This document shows positions 53,068 to 63,290 of a stretch of DNA of 64,000 nucleotides, piece after piece. This DNA is from JAHEJE01 sp965216335. GTDB taxonomy: Bacteria > Pseudomonadota > Alphaproteobacteria > Rhizobiales > Aestuariivirgaceae. A model generated the notes under the pieces. That model worked only from the letters and a program-made list of their open reading frames with translations, did not search any database and was not told where the DNA came from. The stretch spans positions 2,728,001 through 2,792,000 of the forward strand of contig OZ244154.1 in the NCBI GenBank assembly GCA_965216335.1, written 5' to 3'. The translations under genes and the position numbers were made by a program. Within the stretch, counting starts at the first letter, position 1, and every line of letters begins with the position of its first letter.

Positions 53068-54660
53068 GTGAATAGTGGAAAATTATGCGGGCGAGACGGG
53101 GCAGGGGCCCGTCACGCAATATGTGCCGCGGCCGGGCCGGCCAAGAGGTCAACCAAAAGACGAACTGGATCAACTTCGGGATGGCTGATCGCCGCGCTGG
53201 CGGTTGTCGCTTTGATGATATCCGGCGTGCCAAGCGCGACGCTGGTGAGTGAAGCCGAAGCGGCCAGCCGCGTGATCAATATCTCCGGCGGCCAGCGGGT
53301 TGGCCGGTTGACGGTCTCCAAGGGCAAGTCGGAAACCATCCGGGTCAGCGAGGCATTCGAGAACGTTGTCGTCGGTGATCCCGAAACAGCCGACGTTGCA
53401 CCGCTCACCGACCAGACGCTCTATGTGCTTGGCCGCAAACTCGGCACCACCAACATCTCGCTTTACAACGCCGACAAACAACTCATCGCCGTCATCGATA
53501 TCGAGGTGTCGCATGACCGGACCAGTTTGCAGCAGGCGATCCGAAATGTCGCGCCGAGGGCAAATGTCCGGGTCAAGACCATCAATGGCCGTGTTTTGCT
53601 TGAAGGCACGGTGCCCGACGCGGTAACCCTCGACAAGGTTCTCGGCGTTGCGGAAGACTTCGCACCCAAGGAAGTTACCAACGCCATCTCGGTAGGTTCG
53701 AACCAGCAGGTCATGCTCGAAGTTCGGTTCCTTGAGGCCACCCGTGGAAACGGTCGCGAACTTGGTATCCAGTGGGAAGCCGTCGCGGACAAGTTTCGCC
53801 TGGCGACAGCGAGCGCGGCTGCGACAACGTTTTCAGGCGTTCCTTTTGTTAGCGCCCTGCCAAGCGGAAGCGAACCGTTTGGGAACGTTTTGGCAAACCT
53901 GCTCGGTAGCGGCAACAACCGGGCCGATGTGCTGATCGAAGCTCTCGAAAACAAAGGGCTGGTGCGTCGTTTGGCCGAACCCAATCTCGTAGCCCTGTCT
54001 GGAGAAACGGCAAGCTTCCTTGCCGGTGGTGAATTCCCGATACCCGTTGCCCGCGATGTTGCAGCCAGCGGTGGCGGCGATGGCAATTCGGTAGCTGCCA
54101 ACGTCACCATTGAATTCAAGAAGTTCGGTGTCGGTCTGGCGTTCACTCCGACAGTGCTGCAGAACGGTTTGATCAATCTGGTCATCGAGCCGGAAGTCTC
54201 CGAGATCGATGAATCCCGCTCGATTACTGCCAATGGACTCAACGTTCCCAGCTTCAATGTTCGCCGCGCAAGAACAACCCTGGAGTTGCGCGATGGCCAG
54301 AGTTTTGCTTTGGCTGGCCTGCTGTCGACAACGAACGCGCGCAACATTAACCAAGTACCGTGGCTTGGCGATGTTCCGGTCCTTGGCGCTTTGTTCCGCA
54401 GCACGAACTTCCAAAAGAGCGAAACCGATCTGGTCATCATCGTGACACCTCGTCTGGTTCGTCCGCAGGCTCCAGATCGCCCGCTCAAGTCACCGCTCGA
54501 AAACAATGTCTCGTCAAACGACAAGGAACTGTTTCTGTTCGGCAAGCTTGAGGTGACCAAGGAACTGGCTGAATTTATCGAAACCGGCGGCAACCTCAAG
54601 GGCCCGTTCGGACACATCATCGACCTTCCGGGAGTAAGCAACAATGCCGTCAATAAGTAA
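53068..54660 (+). CDS. cpaC: Outer membrane secretin CpaC/RcpA
   Basis: A 530-residue secretin. A long N-terminal leader includes a hydrophobic segment (LIAALAVVALMISGVPSA) before EAEAASRVINISGG. Then come the pilus N-terminal domain (RVSEAFENVVVGDPETADV), a BON-like part (NVRVKTINGRVLLEGTVPD), and the secretin core with VEFKKFGVGLAF-like and LEVRFLEATR elements and VPWLGDVPVLGALFR near its end. It forms the pilus exit channel. GTG 53068 is the likely start; homologues suggest a shorter leader is possible. Confidence 0.92.
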   Translation: MNSGKLCGRDGAGARHAICAAAGPAKRSTKRRTGSTSGWLIAALAVVALMISGVPSATLVSEAEAASRVINISGGQRVGRLTVSKGKSETIRVSEAFENVVVGDPETADVAPLTDQTLYVLGRKLGTTNISLYNADKQLIAVIDIEVSHDRTSLQQAIRNVAPRANVRVKTINGRVLLEGTVPDAVTLDKVLGVAEDFAPKEVTNAISVGSNQQVMLEVRFLEATRGNGRELGIQWEAVADKFRLATASAAATTFSGVPFVSALPSGSEPFGNVLANLLGSGNNRADVLIEALENKGLVRRLAEPNLVALSGETASFLAGGEFPIPVARDVAASGGGDGNSVAANVTIEFKKFGVGLAFTPTVLQNGLINLVIEPEVSEIDESRSITANGLNVPSFNVRRARTTLELRDGQSFALAGLLSTTNARNINQVPWLGDVPVLGALFRSTNFQKSETDLVIIVTPRLVRPQAPDRPLKSPLENNVSSNDKELFLFGKLEVTKELAEFIETGGNLKGPFGHIIDLPGVSNNAVNK

Positions 54661-54967
54661 CCGATCCGTCGCCCGTGTGGCCGGCATCGTTTTGCTCGGC
54701 GCCATGCTCGGTGCATGCGCTCAACCGAACTATCTGACCTACGGTGACCGGACAGACTCAGTAACGTTTCAGGCCGGCGATGCCGTGGCCTACAATCGGG
54801 TGGTCCAAACCGAGAACCCATGGCCGCGCTACGCCAGACAGACCCACATTCACATGCATGGCGAAAAGGCCGATTTGGCAATCGACCGCTACAAGTCTGA
54901 CCAGGTCAAAGAGCCCAAGGGCTTTACCACGACCGGTGGCGCAGAAGGCGGTGATGCAAGCGAGTGA
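54644..54967 (+). CDS. Small Tad-locus lipoprotein in place of CpaD
   Basis: A 107-residue protein with a lipobox-type signal ending MLGACA (Cys near residue 25). The mature part has the pattern LTYGDRTDSVTFQAGDAVAYN, where V-T-x-x-A-G-D-A-V-A-x-N and the later NPWPRY are shared by a small uncharacterised family next to cpa/tad genes. It overlaps the cpaC stop by 17 bp. A full-length CpaD is absent from the cluster; this gene occupies its usual place but is far shorter. Confidence 0.7.
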   Translation: MPSISNRSVARVAGIVLLGAMLGACAQPNYLTYGDRTDSVTFQAGDAVAYNRVVQTENPWPRYARQTHIHMHGEKADLAIDRYKSDQVKEPKGFTTTGGAEGGDASE

Positions 54968-55056
54968 TTGTGTTACCATGGGGCAAGCGGTCAGGAGACG
55001 AGACAGGGGAGGCCGGATAGACGAGACGCAAGACAGGTGAATGAAAGGTGAGTGAG

Positions 55057-56706
55057 ATGACCAAACTCATGGGCACGGCAAGAGCCTGGGTACAAGCGAT
55101 AGGGACTAGTTCTGCGCGGTTCTTCATGGACACGCGTGCCGCAGCTCTGATCTATGTCACTTTGACTCTTCCCGTCATCGTCGGCACAGCCTTGCTGGCA
55201 ATCGATGCTAGCCGCTATTCGAGCCTACACACCTCACTGCAAAAGGCCGCCGATGCCCTGGCTATCGCCGGTGCTGGCGAACTCGACCGGGCGCCGGGCG
55301 CGATTGCCCGCGCCAATATGGCAATCCAGAACATGGTTGCCAACGACCGGGTGTTCAGCACGAGCGGTGCTAGCATCGATTTGACCACGGAAATTGCCGT
55401 TCGGTTTCTCGACGATCTGCCCCCCAAGGACAGCGATTTGATTACCGCGACCTACGAGGTCGATCTCACAAACCTGCCGGAGGCCGACGCCACCGCGCGA
55501 TTTGTTGAGGTGACGGTCAATCCGTCGAATTTCAGCACGATCTTTCCTGCGTCCTATCTCGGTGGCAGCAACACGGCCACGACACAGGCAGTCGCCGTCG
55601 CTGGCAATGATTCTGTGGTTTGCGATCTGATGCCGTTGTTCATCTGCAATCCTTACGAAAGAGATGACAACGTCAACACCAAAGAGATCAATGCGTTGAA
55701 GACTGCGGCGTCCACACAGGCGGGGCGGCGCCGTCAAATCTTGATGAAGGCAGGCCCCGGCAATGGCGGCAGCTACTTCCCCGGCGACTATGGCTTCCTC
55801 GACATGGGCAGCGGCGCCCAAAGCCTGGCCCAGGCGCTGGCCTATGACCGCCCGGAAGTCTGTGTCCTACAGACCGGCGTGACCACAGAAACCGGCCAGA
55901 AGGCGGGACCTGTCGAAAACGCCATCAATGTACGGTTCGGTCTCTATCCCAACGGCGGAGCATTGTCGAACAACGCCGATCCAAAACTGCGTCCGGCCAA
56001 GAATGTTCGCAAGGGCCAGTTGCAGAACGTCAACAAGCAGTGCGTTGACTATCAGCCGTTCCCGGCCGACCATCCTAACCCAGGTGATGCGCCGAAATCC
56101 GTTCCGCTACCCAGGGACACGTGTTTTGCCGATGCCACACCATGCCCATCTGTGGCACCTTTTGCCAATGTCAGTGGTCGCATTGGCAACGGTTCATACG
56201 ACCTCGATGCCTACTGGGCTACCAACTACAATGGTGCCGCCGTGCCCGCTGGTCTGTCTTCCAATCCGGCGACGCTTTCCACAAGGTATGAAGTGTATCT
56301 TGAAGAAATCCGAATCGACCAGCATCTCGTCGCATCACCGAACGTGAACCCGTCCGACCCCAACGATCCCGGCGGCGAAACCGGCTATCCGACCCAAAAC
56401 ACATGCTATGCCGGTAGTACAACGGACCTGACCGACGAACCCGACCGGCGAGTGATCAACGCGGCGATCATCAACTGCAATGCCTATGCAATCAGCGAGG
56501 ACGGCTTCAACAACAGCCCAAGCGGCAAGTTGACGGATGTTCCCGTCGCCGCTTTCGCCGAGTTCTTCGTCACCGAACCGATGGATAACCCCCCCGGCGG
56601 CGGCTCGATCGGCGAGCGTGCGATCTGGGCGGAAATCGTCCGCGTCCTGCAGCCCGGTACTGGCGGCAACGGCAATTCCATCGACATGGTCCAGCTCTAT
56701 CGGTGA
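55057..56706 (+). CDS. tadG: TadG-like pilus assembly protein
   Basis: A 549-residue protein. The N-terminal Tad motif and membrane helix are visible (DTRAAALIYVTLTLPVIVG, then ASRYSSLHTSLQKAADALAIA). A block DLMPLFICNPYE follows, typical of alphaproteobacterial TadG. The long periplasmic remainder has several Cys and many Pro-Asn repeats. ATG 55057 has AAAGG 8 nt upstream; GTG 55048 is an in-frame alternative. Its stop overlaps the start of the next gene. Confidence 0.85.
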   Translation: MTKLMGTARAWVQAIGTSSARFFMDTRAAALIYVTLTLPVIVGTALLAIDASRYSSLHTSLQKAADALAIAGAGELDRAPGAIARANMAIQNMVANDRVFSTSGASIDLTTEIAVRFLDDLPPKDSDLITATYEVDLTNLPEADATARFVEVTVNPSNFSTIFPASYLGGSNTATTQAVAVAGNDSVVCDLMPLFICNPYERDDNVNTKEINALKTAASTQAGRRRQILMKAGPGNGGSYFPGDYGFLDMGSGAQSLAQALAYDRPEVCVLQTGVTTETGQKAGPVENAINVRFGLYPNGGALSNNADPKLRPAKNVRKGQLQNVNKQCVDYQPFPADHPNPGDAPKSVPLPRDTCFADATPCPSVAPFANVSGRIGNGSYDLDAYWATNYNGAAVPAGLSSNPATLSTRYEVYLEEIRIDQHLVASPNVNPSDPNDPGGETGYPTQNTCYAGSTTDLTDEPDRRVINAAIINCNAYAISEDGFNNSPSGKLTDVPVAAFAEFFVTEPMDNPPGGGSIGERAIWAEIVRVLQPGTGGNGNSIDMVQLYR

Positions 56707-57263
56707 TGGCGATGAGGCAAACGGCTGAACATGGGCTGCTACGAAGCCTGCTGCGCTTTGGTTGCGAGGACCGGGGCGCCGCCATGCTGGAAGCGACCGT
56801 CGTCGTGCCGGTGCTGCTGATTCTCGGTCTGGGCATTTACGAATTCGGAAATCTGTTCTACCAAAGACATCTGATCGTTGGTGGCGTTCGCGATGCGGCG
56901 CGTTATGTCGCTGGCATGCCATTTGAACCGGCAACTGTAACCGCGGCGAAACATATTGCCATCTACGGTCATCCGATCGACACTTCCACTTACAGAACGA
57001 AGTTGTTCGATACCGGCGGATCCCCGGATCCTCTCACTTTCATCACAATTCCTCTGCCGGGGGCCGCCGGCGCAAAGGCCATCGACAACAGTCTCTCGAT
57101 CTATCGCGGTCCGGCCAGCATCCCGATTGTACAAGTCACTGCGCAAGTGCCCTACACCAGTCTGGGCTACTTTGGCGTCCTTGCCGCAATGTTTCCCTCC
57201 CTGACCTTCAATGCTATCACCATTACAGTCAGCCACGAGGAGCGCCATTATGGTAACCGGTAG
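56703..57263 (+). CDS. tadE: TadE-like pseudopilin
   Basis: A 186-residue pseudopilin. EDRGAAMLEATVVVPVLLIL matches the TadE N-terminus with the G-A-x-x-x-E processing site, then a hydrophobic helix and a RDAARYVAGMP segment. Candidate starts are GTG 56703 and ATG 56706 and 56712; the first overlaps the tadG stop. Its 3' end overlaps the next pseudopilin gene by 14 bp. Confidence 0.85.
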   Translation: MMAMRQTAEHGLLRSLLRFGCEDRGAAMLEATVVVPVLLILGLGIYEFGNLFYQRHLIVGGVRDAARYVAGMPFEPATVTAAKHIAIYGHPIDTSTYRTKLFDTGGSPDPLTFITIPLPGAAGAKAIDNSLSIYRGPASIPIVQVTAQVPYTSLGYFGVLAAMFPSLTFNAITITVSHEERHYGNR

Positions 57264-57987
57264 GCTCGGACAGTTCAGCAGAGACAAGGCCGGCGCAGCT
57301 CTTCTCGAGTTTACGGTTGTGATCGGTGTTCTTTTGTCTCTCTTGTTTGGTGTTATCGAGTTTTCCCTAGCCTTTGCTCAGTGGAACGCCGCCACCAAAG
57401 CACTGCAGGTCGGCGCCCGGCTTGCGTCCGTTTCCTATCCGGTGTGGCAGCCCCTGCAACCGCCGCCCGGCAGCGGCGGTGGTGGCAATGGCGGTCCACA
57501 CGATGGCCCGTTGTCCGGCATCGAATCTGCCACCTATGTCGTCGGTGACCCGCTCAACTACACCTACAGCGCCAGTTGTATCGGCGATGCCGGTGGCGCA
57601 TCGGGAACCTGCACCGTATCCACGACCGGTGAAGCAATAGCTGACACCTTTAACGTCGTTGCCATGCGGACACTACTCTATGGCCGCTACGACCCGGACA
57701 ACCCTCCAGCTCTAGTTTGTGGTGAGACGATAAACACCGGCGTAGGCATGTGCGACATCTTCGATGACATTGGATTTGACAACGTTCAGATTGAATACTT
57801 CCACACCAATATGGGGTATGTCACCCGGCCTGGTGGTCTTGTTCCGACCATTCGCTTGAGCCTTGTCGGCGTAACCTTCAACTTTGTGTTCCTGGATGAC
57901 CTGTTCGGGATTGGTCCGATCACCATGCCGGGCCTTGTAACGACTATTTCCGGCGAGGATCTGAACGGACGTGCTCCAGCTTTTTAA
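57250..57987 (+). CDS. Second TadE/TadF-like pseudopilin
   Basis: A 245-residue protein with the pseudopilin start SRDKAGAALLEFTVVIGVLLSLLFG, again with A-x-x-x-E, then a long periplasmic domain with a Gly/Pro-rich insert (QPPPGSGGGGNGG) and four or more Cys. It probably acts as a minor pilin with the gene before it. ATG 57250 has GAGGAG upstream. It overlaps cpaE by 17 bp. Confidence 0.82.
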   Translation: MVTGRLGQFSRDKAGAALLEFTVVIGVLLSLLFGVIEFSLAFAQWNAATKALQVGARLASVSYPVWQPLQPPPGSGGGGNGGPHDGPLSGIESATYVVGDPLNYTYSASCIGDAGGASGTCTVSTTGEAIADTFNVVAMRTLLYGRYDPDNPPALVCGETINTGVGMCDIFDDIGFDNVQIEYFHTNMGYVTRPGGLVPTIRLSLVGVTFNFVFLDDLFGIGPITMPGLVTTISGEDLNGRAPAF

Positions 57988-59146
57988 ATCAGACAGGGCG
58001 GCCGGTGCGGCGCCGGTGATCCTTGTGATCACGCGTGATGCCTCCACCGTGGAAGCGATGCAGGTGCACGCTGAAAAGGATGGCGGCGGCGAGTTGCGGC
58101 TTATGGAGCTGAACCACGCCGATGCCCAAAAACAGCTGTCTTCGGGCGCCCATCCCGATGTGATGGTAGTCGAGCTCGATAATGCCGGTGAACGCGACCT
58201 TGCCGGTTTGCACGAACTGATGGCCATGAAGCCGGAAGAGGTCCCGGTGGTCGTCATTTCCCCCAGCATCGACGAGGAGATGGTCCGCCTGTTTCTGCGC
58301 CTGCGTGTTGCCGACTGGCTGCGCAAGCCGGCCGACCCGCATGAGCTGGTGCAGGTCTGCCGTCGGGTTGTGCCAACCCACGAGAAACCGGCCAGTCAGA
58401 CAACGCGCTGCATCAGCTTTACCGGCGCGCATGGCGGCGCCGGGGCCACCACCCTCGCGGTCACGGCCGCGGTTCTGCTCAGCGAGCGGCGCAAGAAGGA
58501 CAAGTCGTCTTCGACCTGCCTTGTCGACCTCGATTTTTCGACCGGAATGTGTGGCGAGTACCTCGACGTCGAGCCGGCGATGATTCTCGGCGATGTGGTG
58601 CCCAATCCCGACCGCCTCGATGATCAGCTTCTCGGCGTCATGCTGGCCCAGTACTCGCCGAAACTGTCGCTGCTGGCATCGCACGCCAAGCTTGGCGAGT
58701 TCTCGGATGTCGATCCGGTGATTGTCGCGCGTTTCCTCGATCTTGTCGCGGCGCGTTTCGCCAACATCGTTATCGATGTGCCGCGTGGCTGGACCAGCTG
58801 GAGCGAAAGCATTCTGCTTGGCTCGCAAACGTGCTATATTGTGACCGAATTGACGGTTCCCGGATTGCGATCGGCGCGGCGCCAGGTCACCGAAATCCAA
58901 GAGCGGCTCGGTAATGACGCCAACCCCAAGGTAATTGTAAACAAGAACAGCCGCCAGTTGTTCAAGACCGGCATATCCGCCAAAGAGGTTGAACAGGTGC
59001 TTGGAGACGCACTGGCAGGTTACATCGGTGATGAAACGCGGCTGGTGCGCGAAGCCATCGATCGCGGAGTGCCGGTGTCGGAATTGAAGAGCCGCAACAA
59101 GGTTTCGCGCGATCTTGAAAAGATACTGTTTGACGACAAGGCATAG
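57971..59146 (+). CDS. cpaE: Pilus localisation ATPase CpaE/TadZ
   Basis: A 391-residue protein with an N-terminal receiver-like domain (roughly residues 15-130) and a MinD/ParA-type C-terminal ATPase. The P-loop GAHGGAGATTLAV lacks the usual Lys (T in its place), as in many TadZ proteins, so nucleotide handling may be atypical. It places the Tad machine at the pole in Caulobacter. GTG 57971 overlaps the preceding pseudopilin gene. Confidence 0.9.
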   Translation: MLQLFKSDRAAGAAPVILVITRDASTVEAMQVHAEKDGGGELRLMELNHADAQKQLSSGAHPDVMVVELDNAGERDLAGLHELMAMKPEEVPVVVISPSIDEEMVRLFLRLRVADWLRKPADPHELVQVCRRVVPTHEKPASQTTRCISFTGAHGGAGATTLAVTAAVLLSERRKKDKSSSTCLVDLDFSTGMCGEYLDVEPAMILGDVVPNPDRLDDQLLGVMLAQYSPKLSLLASHAKLGEFSDVDPVIVARFLDLVAARFANIVIDVPRGWTSWSESILLGSQTCYIVTELTVPGLRSARRQVTEIQERLGNDANPKVIVNKNSRQLFKTGISAKEVEQVLGDALAGYIGDETRLVREAIDRGVPVSELKSRNKVSRDLEKILFDDKA

Positions 59147-59266
59147 CGGCATCGTTGACGGCACGGCAATTGCATGTGTCAGCGCAGGTGCGCCAGAGGT
59201 TGGCGTGCTGTCGGGTGGCTGGACCGCTGATGGTCCGGCGTGTCGTCACTGGAATTGAGGCTGCAG

Positions 59267-60697
<1,431 letters not shown>

Positions 60698-60702
60698 GAC
60701 CC

Positions 60703-61674
60703 ATGCCATTTAATCTGAACTCAGTATATCTGATCTACATTGTGGTTGCTTTGTCGGTGATTTTTGCCGTCGAAGCGATTTACCTGATCGTATCCAGGCG
60801 CACCTCCTACAACCGGCAAAAGAACGACAGGCTTGCCGCGGCCCGGGATGTGGTCGGCGGCGAGGCGGTCCTGCTCGAGTTGCGCCGTCGGCGCGGCTTG
60901 TCGACAGACGGCAAATATGTACTGCCCGTCGTCAGCCTCAACAAACTGGTTGTGCAATCCGGCATCAAGTTGGGCGTGGGTAAGCTGCTCGCGATCTGCG
61001 GTGGACTGGCAGTTGTTACATTCCTGTTGATTTGGGGCTTGCTCAAGCTGCCAATTTGGATGGGAGCGGCTGGTGCTGCGGTAACTGGCGGCGCAATACC
61101 GCTGATCTGGCTGCTGATCGCCCGGGCCATCCGGCGGCGCAAATTTTCCGCCCAGTTGCCCGATGCCATTGACATCGTTGTCCGTAGTTTGCGATCGGGT
61201 CATCCGATTCCGGTTGCGCTCGGCATGGTCGGGCGCGAAATGGCCGACCCGATCGGCAGCGAATTCGGCATGGTGCTGGATGAGTTGACCTACGGCTTGG
61301 ACATGGAAGAAGCGCTGAAGAACATGAGCTACCGGGTCGGTCAGGAGGATGTCGGGCTCATGGTCACCGCCGTCAGTCTGCAGGCGCAAACCGGCGGTAA
61401 CCTCAGCGAGGTTCTCGGCAATCTGTCGAACATCATACGGTTGCGCTTCAAGATGCGCCGCAAGGTTCGCGCTCTGTCAGCCGAAGGACGCATATCTGGA
61501 TATGGCCTCATGGCCATACCTCTGATCGTGTTCCTCATTCTGAATGTGATTGCGCCTCAATACTATGGTGCAATTTGGGATCATCCGGTCACCAAGCCGC
61601 TGCTGATGGGAGCGGTCTTGTGGGGCATGGTCGGCGCGGTGGTCATGTACAAGATGATCAACTTCAAGTTTTAG
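60703..61674 (+). CDS. tadB: Tad inner-membrane platform protein TadB
   Basis: A 323-residue type II secretion F-type protein. It has an N-terminal helix (VYLIYIVVALSVIFAVEAIYLI), and a central hydrophobic pair near residues 90-145. The F domain has PDAIDIVVRSLRSGHPIPVALGMVGREM and QTGGNLSEVLGNLSNIIR, then two C-terminal helices. It forms the membrane platform with TadC. It starts 5 bp after cpaF. Confidence 0.93.
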   Translation: MPFNLNSVYLIYIVVALSVIFAVEAIYLIVSRRTSYNRQKNDRLAAARDVVGGEAVLLELRRRRGLSTDGKYVLPVVSLNKLVVQSGIKLGVGKLLAICGGLAVVTFLLIWGLLKLPIWMGAAGAAVTGGAIPLIWLLIARAIRRRKFSAQLPDAIDIVVRSLRSGHPIPVALGMVGREMADPIGSEFGMVLDELTYGLDMEEALKNMSYRVGQEDVGLMVTAVSLQAQTGGNLSEVLGNLSNIIRLRFKMRRKVRALSAEGRISGYGLMAIPLIVFLILNVIAPQYYGAIWDHPVTKPLLMGAVLWGMVGAVVMYKMINFKF

Positions 61675-61684
61675 AAGGCTGTCG

Positions 61685-62659
61685 ATGGCGATTTTTGAGA
61701 ACATATCGGCCTGGATTTCCGCAAACCAGCTCTTGACCGTGGGTGTGACGGTTTTCTTGGCTGTCGTTTGCCTGACATTGGCGGTATCGGGTTTCATTAC
61801 CCGCGAGCAGCAGATCAGGCGCCGCACGCTTCAGCCCTACATCGTCGGTGATCAGAACGTTCTGGAAGATCGGCGCGCGCTCGGCCATGAAAATGCGACG
61901 TCGATCGCCCGCATGCTTCGCAAGGTATCGAAGAACGTAAAACCCGCCGAAGACGTCGACAAGGGCGGCAAGCTGCGTCAGCAATTGCGGGCAGCCGGCT
62001 ATTTCGACCCACAAGCCATCGGCATATTTCATGCCACAAGGATAATCTGCGGCTTGGGCTTGCCTGTCCTGGCGCTGCTGTTCCAGCCGATCTTTGCGCC
62101 GGGGGCCAGCTTCAACACGACTGCCATCTTGGTTTCGCTGTGCGCCGTTCTTGGCTATTTCCTGCCGCGGGCCTATCTCGATCACCGCGTCGGCAAGATC
62201 CAATTGCAGCATCGCTATGGCTTTCCTGACTTTCTCGACCTTCTGGTGGTCAGCACAGAAGCTGGCATTTCGATCGAAGCGGCAATTGACCGTGTCGGAA
62301 AGGAAATGGCGCACACCTTCCCACACCTCGCCACCCAACTCTACATTCTCAATCTTGAATTGCGCGCCGGCCGCAGCTTCCCCGATGCTCTGGAAAGGTT
62401 TGCCGCAAATGTCGGCATTGAGGAGGCACGCTCTTTCGCAACCCTCATCCAGCAATCGCAGGAACTGGGGTCCAGCCTGGTTGACGCCTTGCGTGTCTAC
62501 AGCGATGAAATGCGCGACAAGCGGCTCTCACGCGCCGAGGAAAAGGCCCACGCCTTGCCGGCTAAACTGGTGATTCCGCTTGGGCTTTTCATCTTCCCGA
62601 TCATGCTGGTTGTCTGCCTGACGCCGGTGTTGATCCGTATCAATGAAGCCTTCGGATAG
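61685..62659 (+). CDS. tadC: Tad inner-membrane platform protein TadC
   Basis: A 324-residue F-type protein paralogous to TadB. It has an N-terminal helix, LRQQLRAAGYFDPQAIGIFHATR near residues 98-120, and the F domain FPDFLDLLVVSTEAGISIEAAIDRV with QELGSSLVDALRVYSDEMRDKRL. The C-terminal helix is IPLGLFIFPIMLVVCLTPVLI. It lies 10 bp after tadB in one run. Confidence 0.93.
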   Translation: MAIFENISAWISANQLLTVGVTVFLAVVCLTLAVSGFITREQQIRRRTLQPYIVGDQNVLEDRRALGHENATSIARMLRKVSKNVKPAEDVDKGGKLRQQLRAAGYFDPQAIGIFHATRIICGLGLPVLALLFQPIFAPGASFNTTAILVSLCAVLGYFLPRAYLDHRVGKIQLQHRYGFPDFLDLLVVSTEAGISIEAAIDRVGKEMAHTFPHLATQLYILNLELRAGRSFPDALERFAANVGIEEARSFATLIQQSQELGSSLVDALRVYSDEMRDKRLSRAEEKAHALPAKLVIPLGLFIFPIMLVVCLTPVLIRINEAFG

Positions 62660-62709
62660 CGCGGTTTGAGCGTTTCAAGGTCGATCGTCTCGCGCAACTG
62701 CAGGACCGT

Positions 62710-63231
62710 GTGCTGTCATGGCGGTGGCCCATGACACTCGTACTGGATCTTCTTGCAATGGCCTTGCTGTTCATACCATTGCTCTTTGCCGGGTTGTGTG
62801 ACTTCAGATCCATGACGATTCCTAACTCGATAAGCCTTCTTGTCGCGGCGGGTTTCGCAATCTACGCAATCAACCATTGGGGCCAGTTCGACCTGTCCCT
62901 GCACCTGATGATTGCCGGAATCCTGTTCATCGTCACTTATGGGTTCTGGCTCATGGGCTGGCTCGGCGGCGGTGATGTGAAGCTGTTGACAGCCGTCGGC
63001 CTGTGGCCCGGTCCCGGACTTGCCCTGCCGTTTGTTCTCTACCTGGCCGTCACATCGACAGCGATATCGCTGGTACTGATCATCATCCGGCGGCTGCACA
63101 GAAATCACAAGGCTCCACCGTCATCAGCCTCCATGCGCCGCCTGTCGGAAATTGCCGCAACCGGGGCATGTCCATACGGCATTCCAATATGCCTGGCTGC
63201 CTGCGCCACGCTGCCAAGACTGTTCTTCTGA
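62710..63231 (+). CDS. cpaA: Type IV prepilin peptidase CpaA/TadV
   Basis: A 173-residue aspartic membrane peptidase that would mature the Flp pilin and pseudopilins. The two catalytic Asp are visible: D31 in CDFRSMTIPN and D89 in GGGDVKLLTAVGLW. It has about five transmembrane segments. A small C-terminal Ala/Cys-rich tail ends at RLFF. Here cpaA ends the locus, whereas it often lies directly after the pilin gene. GTG 62710 is the probable start. Confidence 0.88.
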   Translation: MLSWRWPMTLVLDLLAMALLFIPLLFAGLCDFRSMTIPNSISLLVAAGFAIYAINHWGQFDLSLHLMIAGILFIVTYGFWLMGWLGGGDVKLLTAVGLWPGPGLALPFVLYLAVTSTAISLVLIIIRRLHRNHKAPPSSASMRRLSEIAATGACPYGIPICLAACATLPRLFF

Positions 63232-63290
63232 GTCCGGTGATTCCGGCACTCTGCTTTTCTGCCTGTTGAACAGTGCGGGTGCCGCTACCG

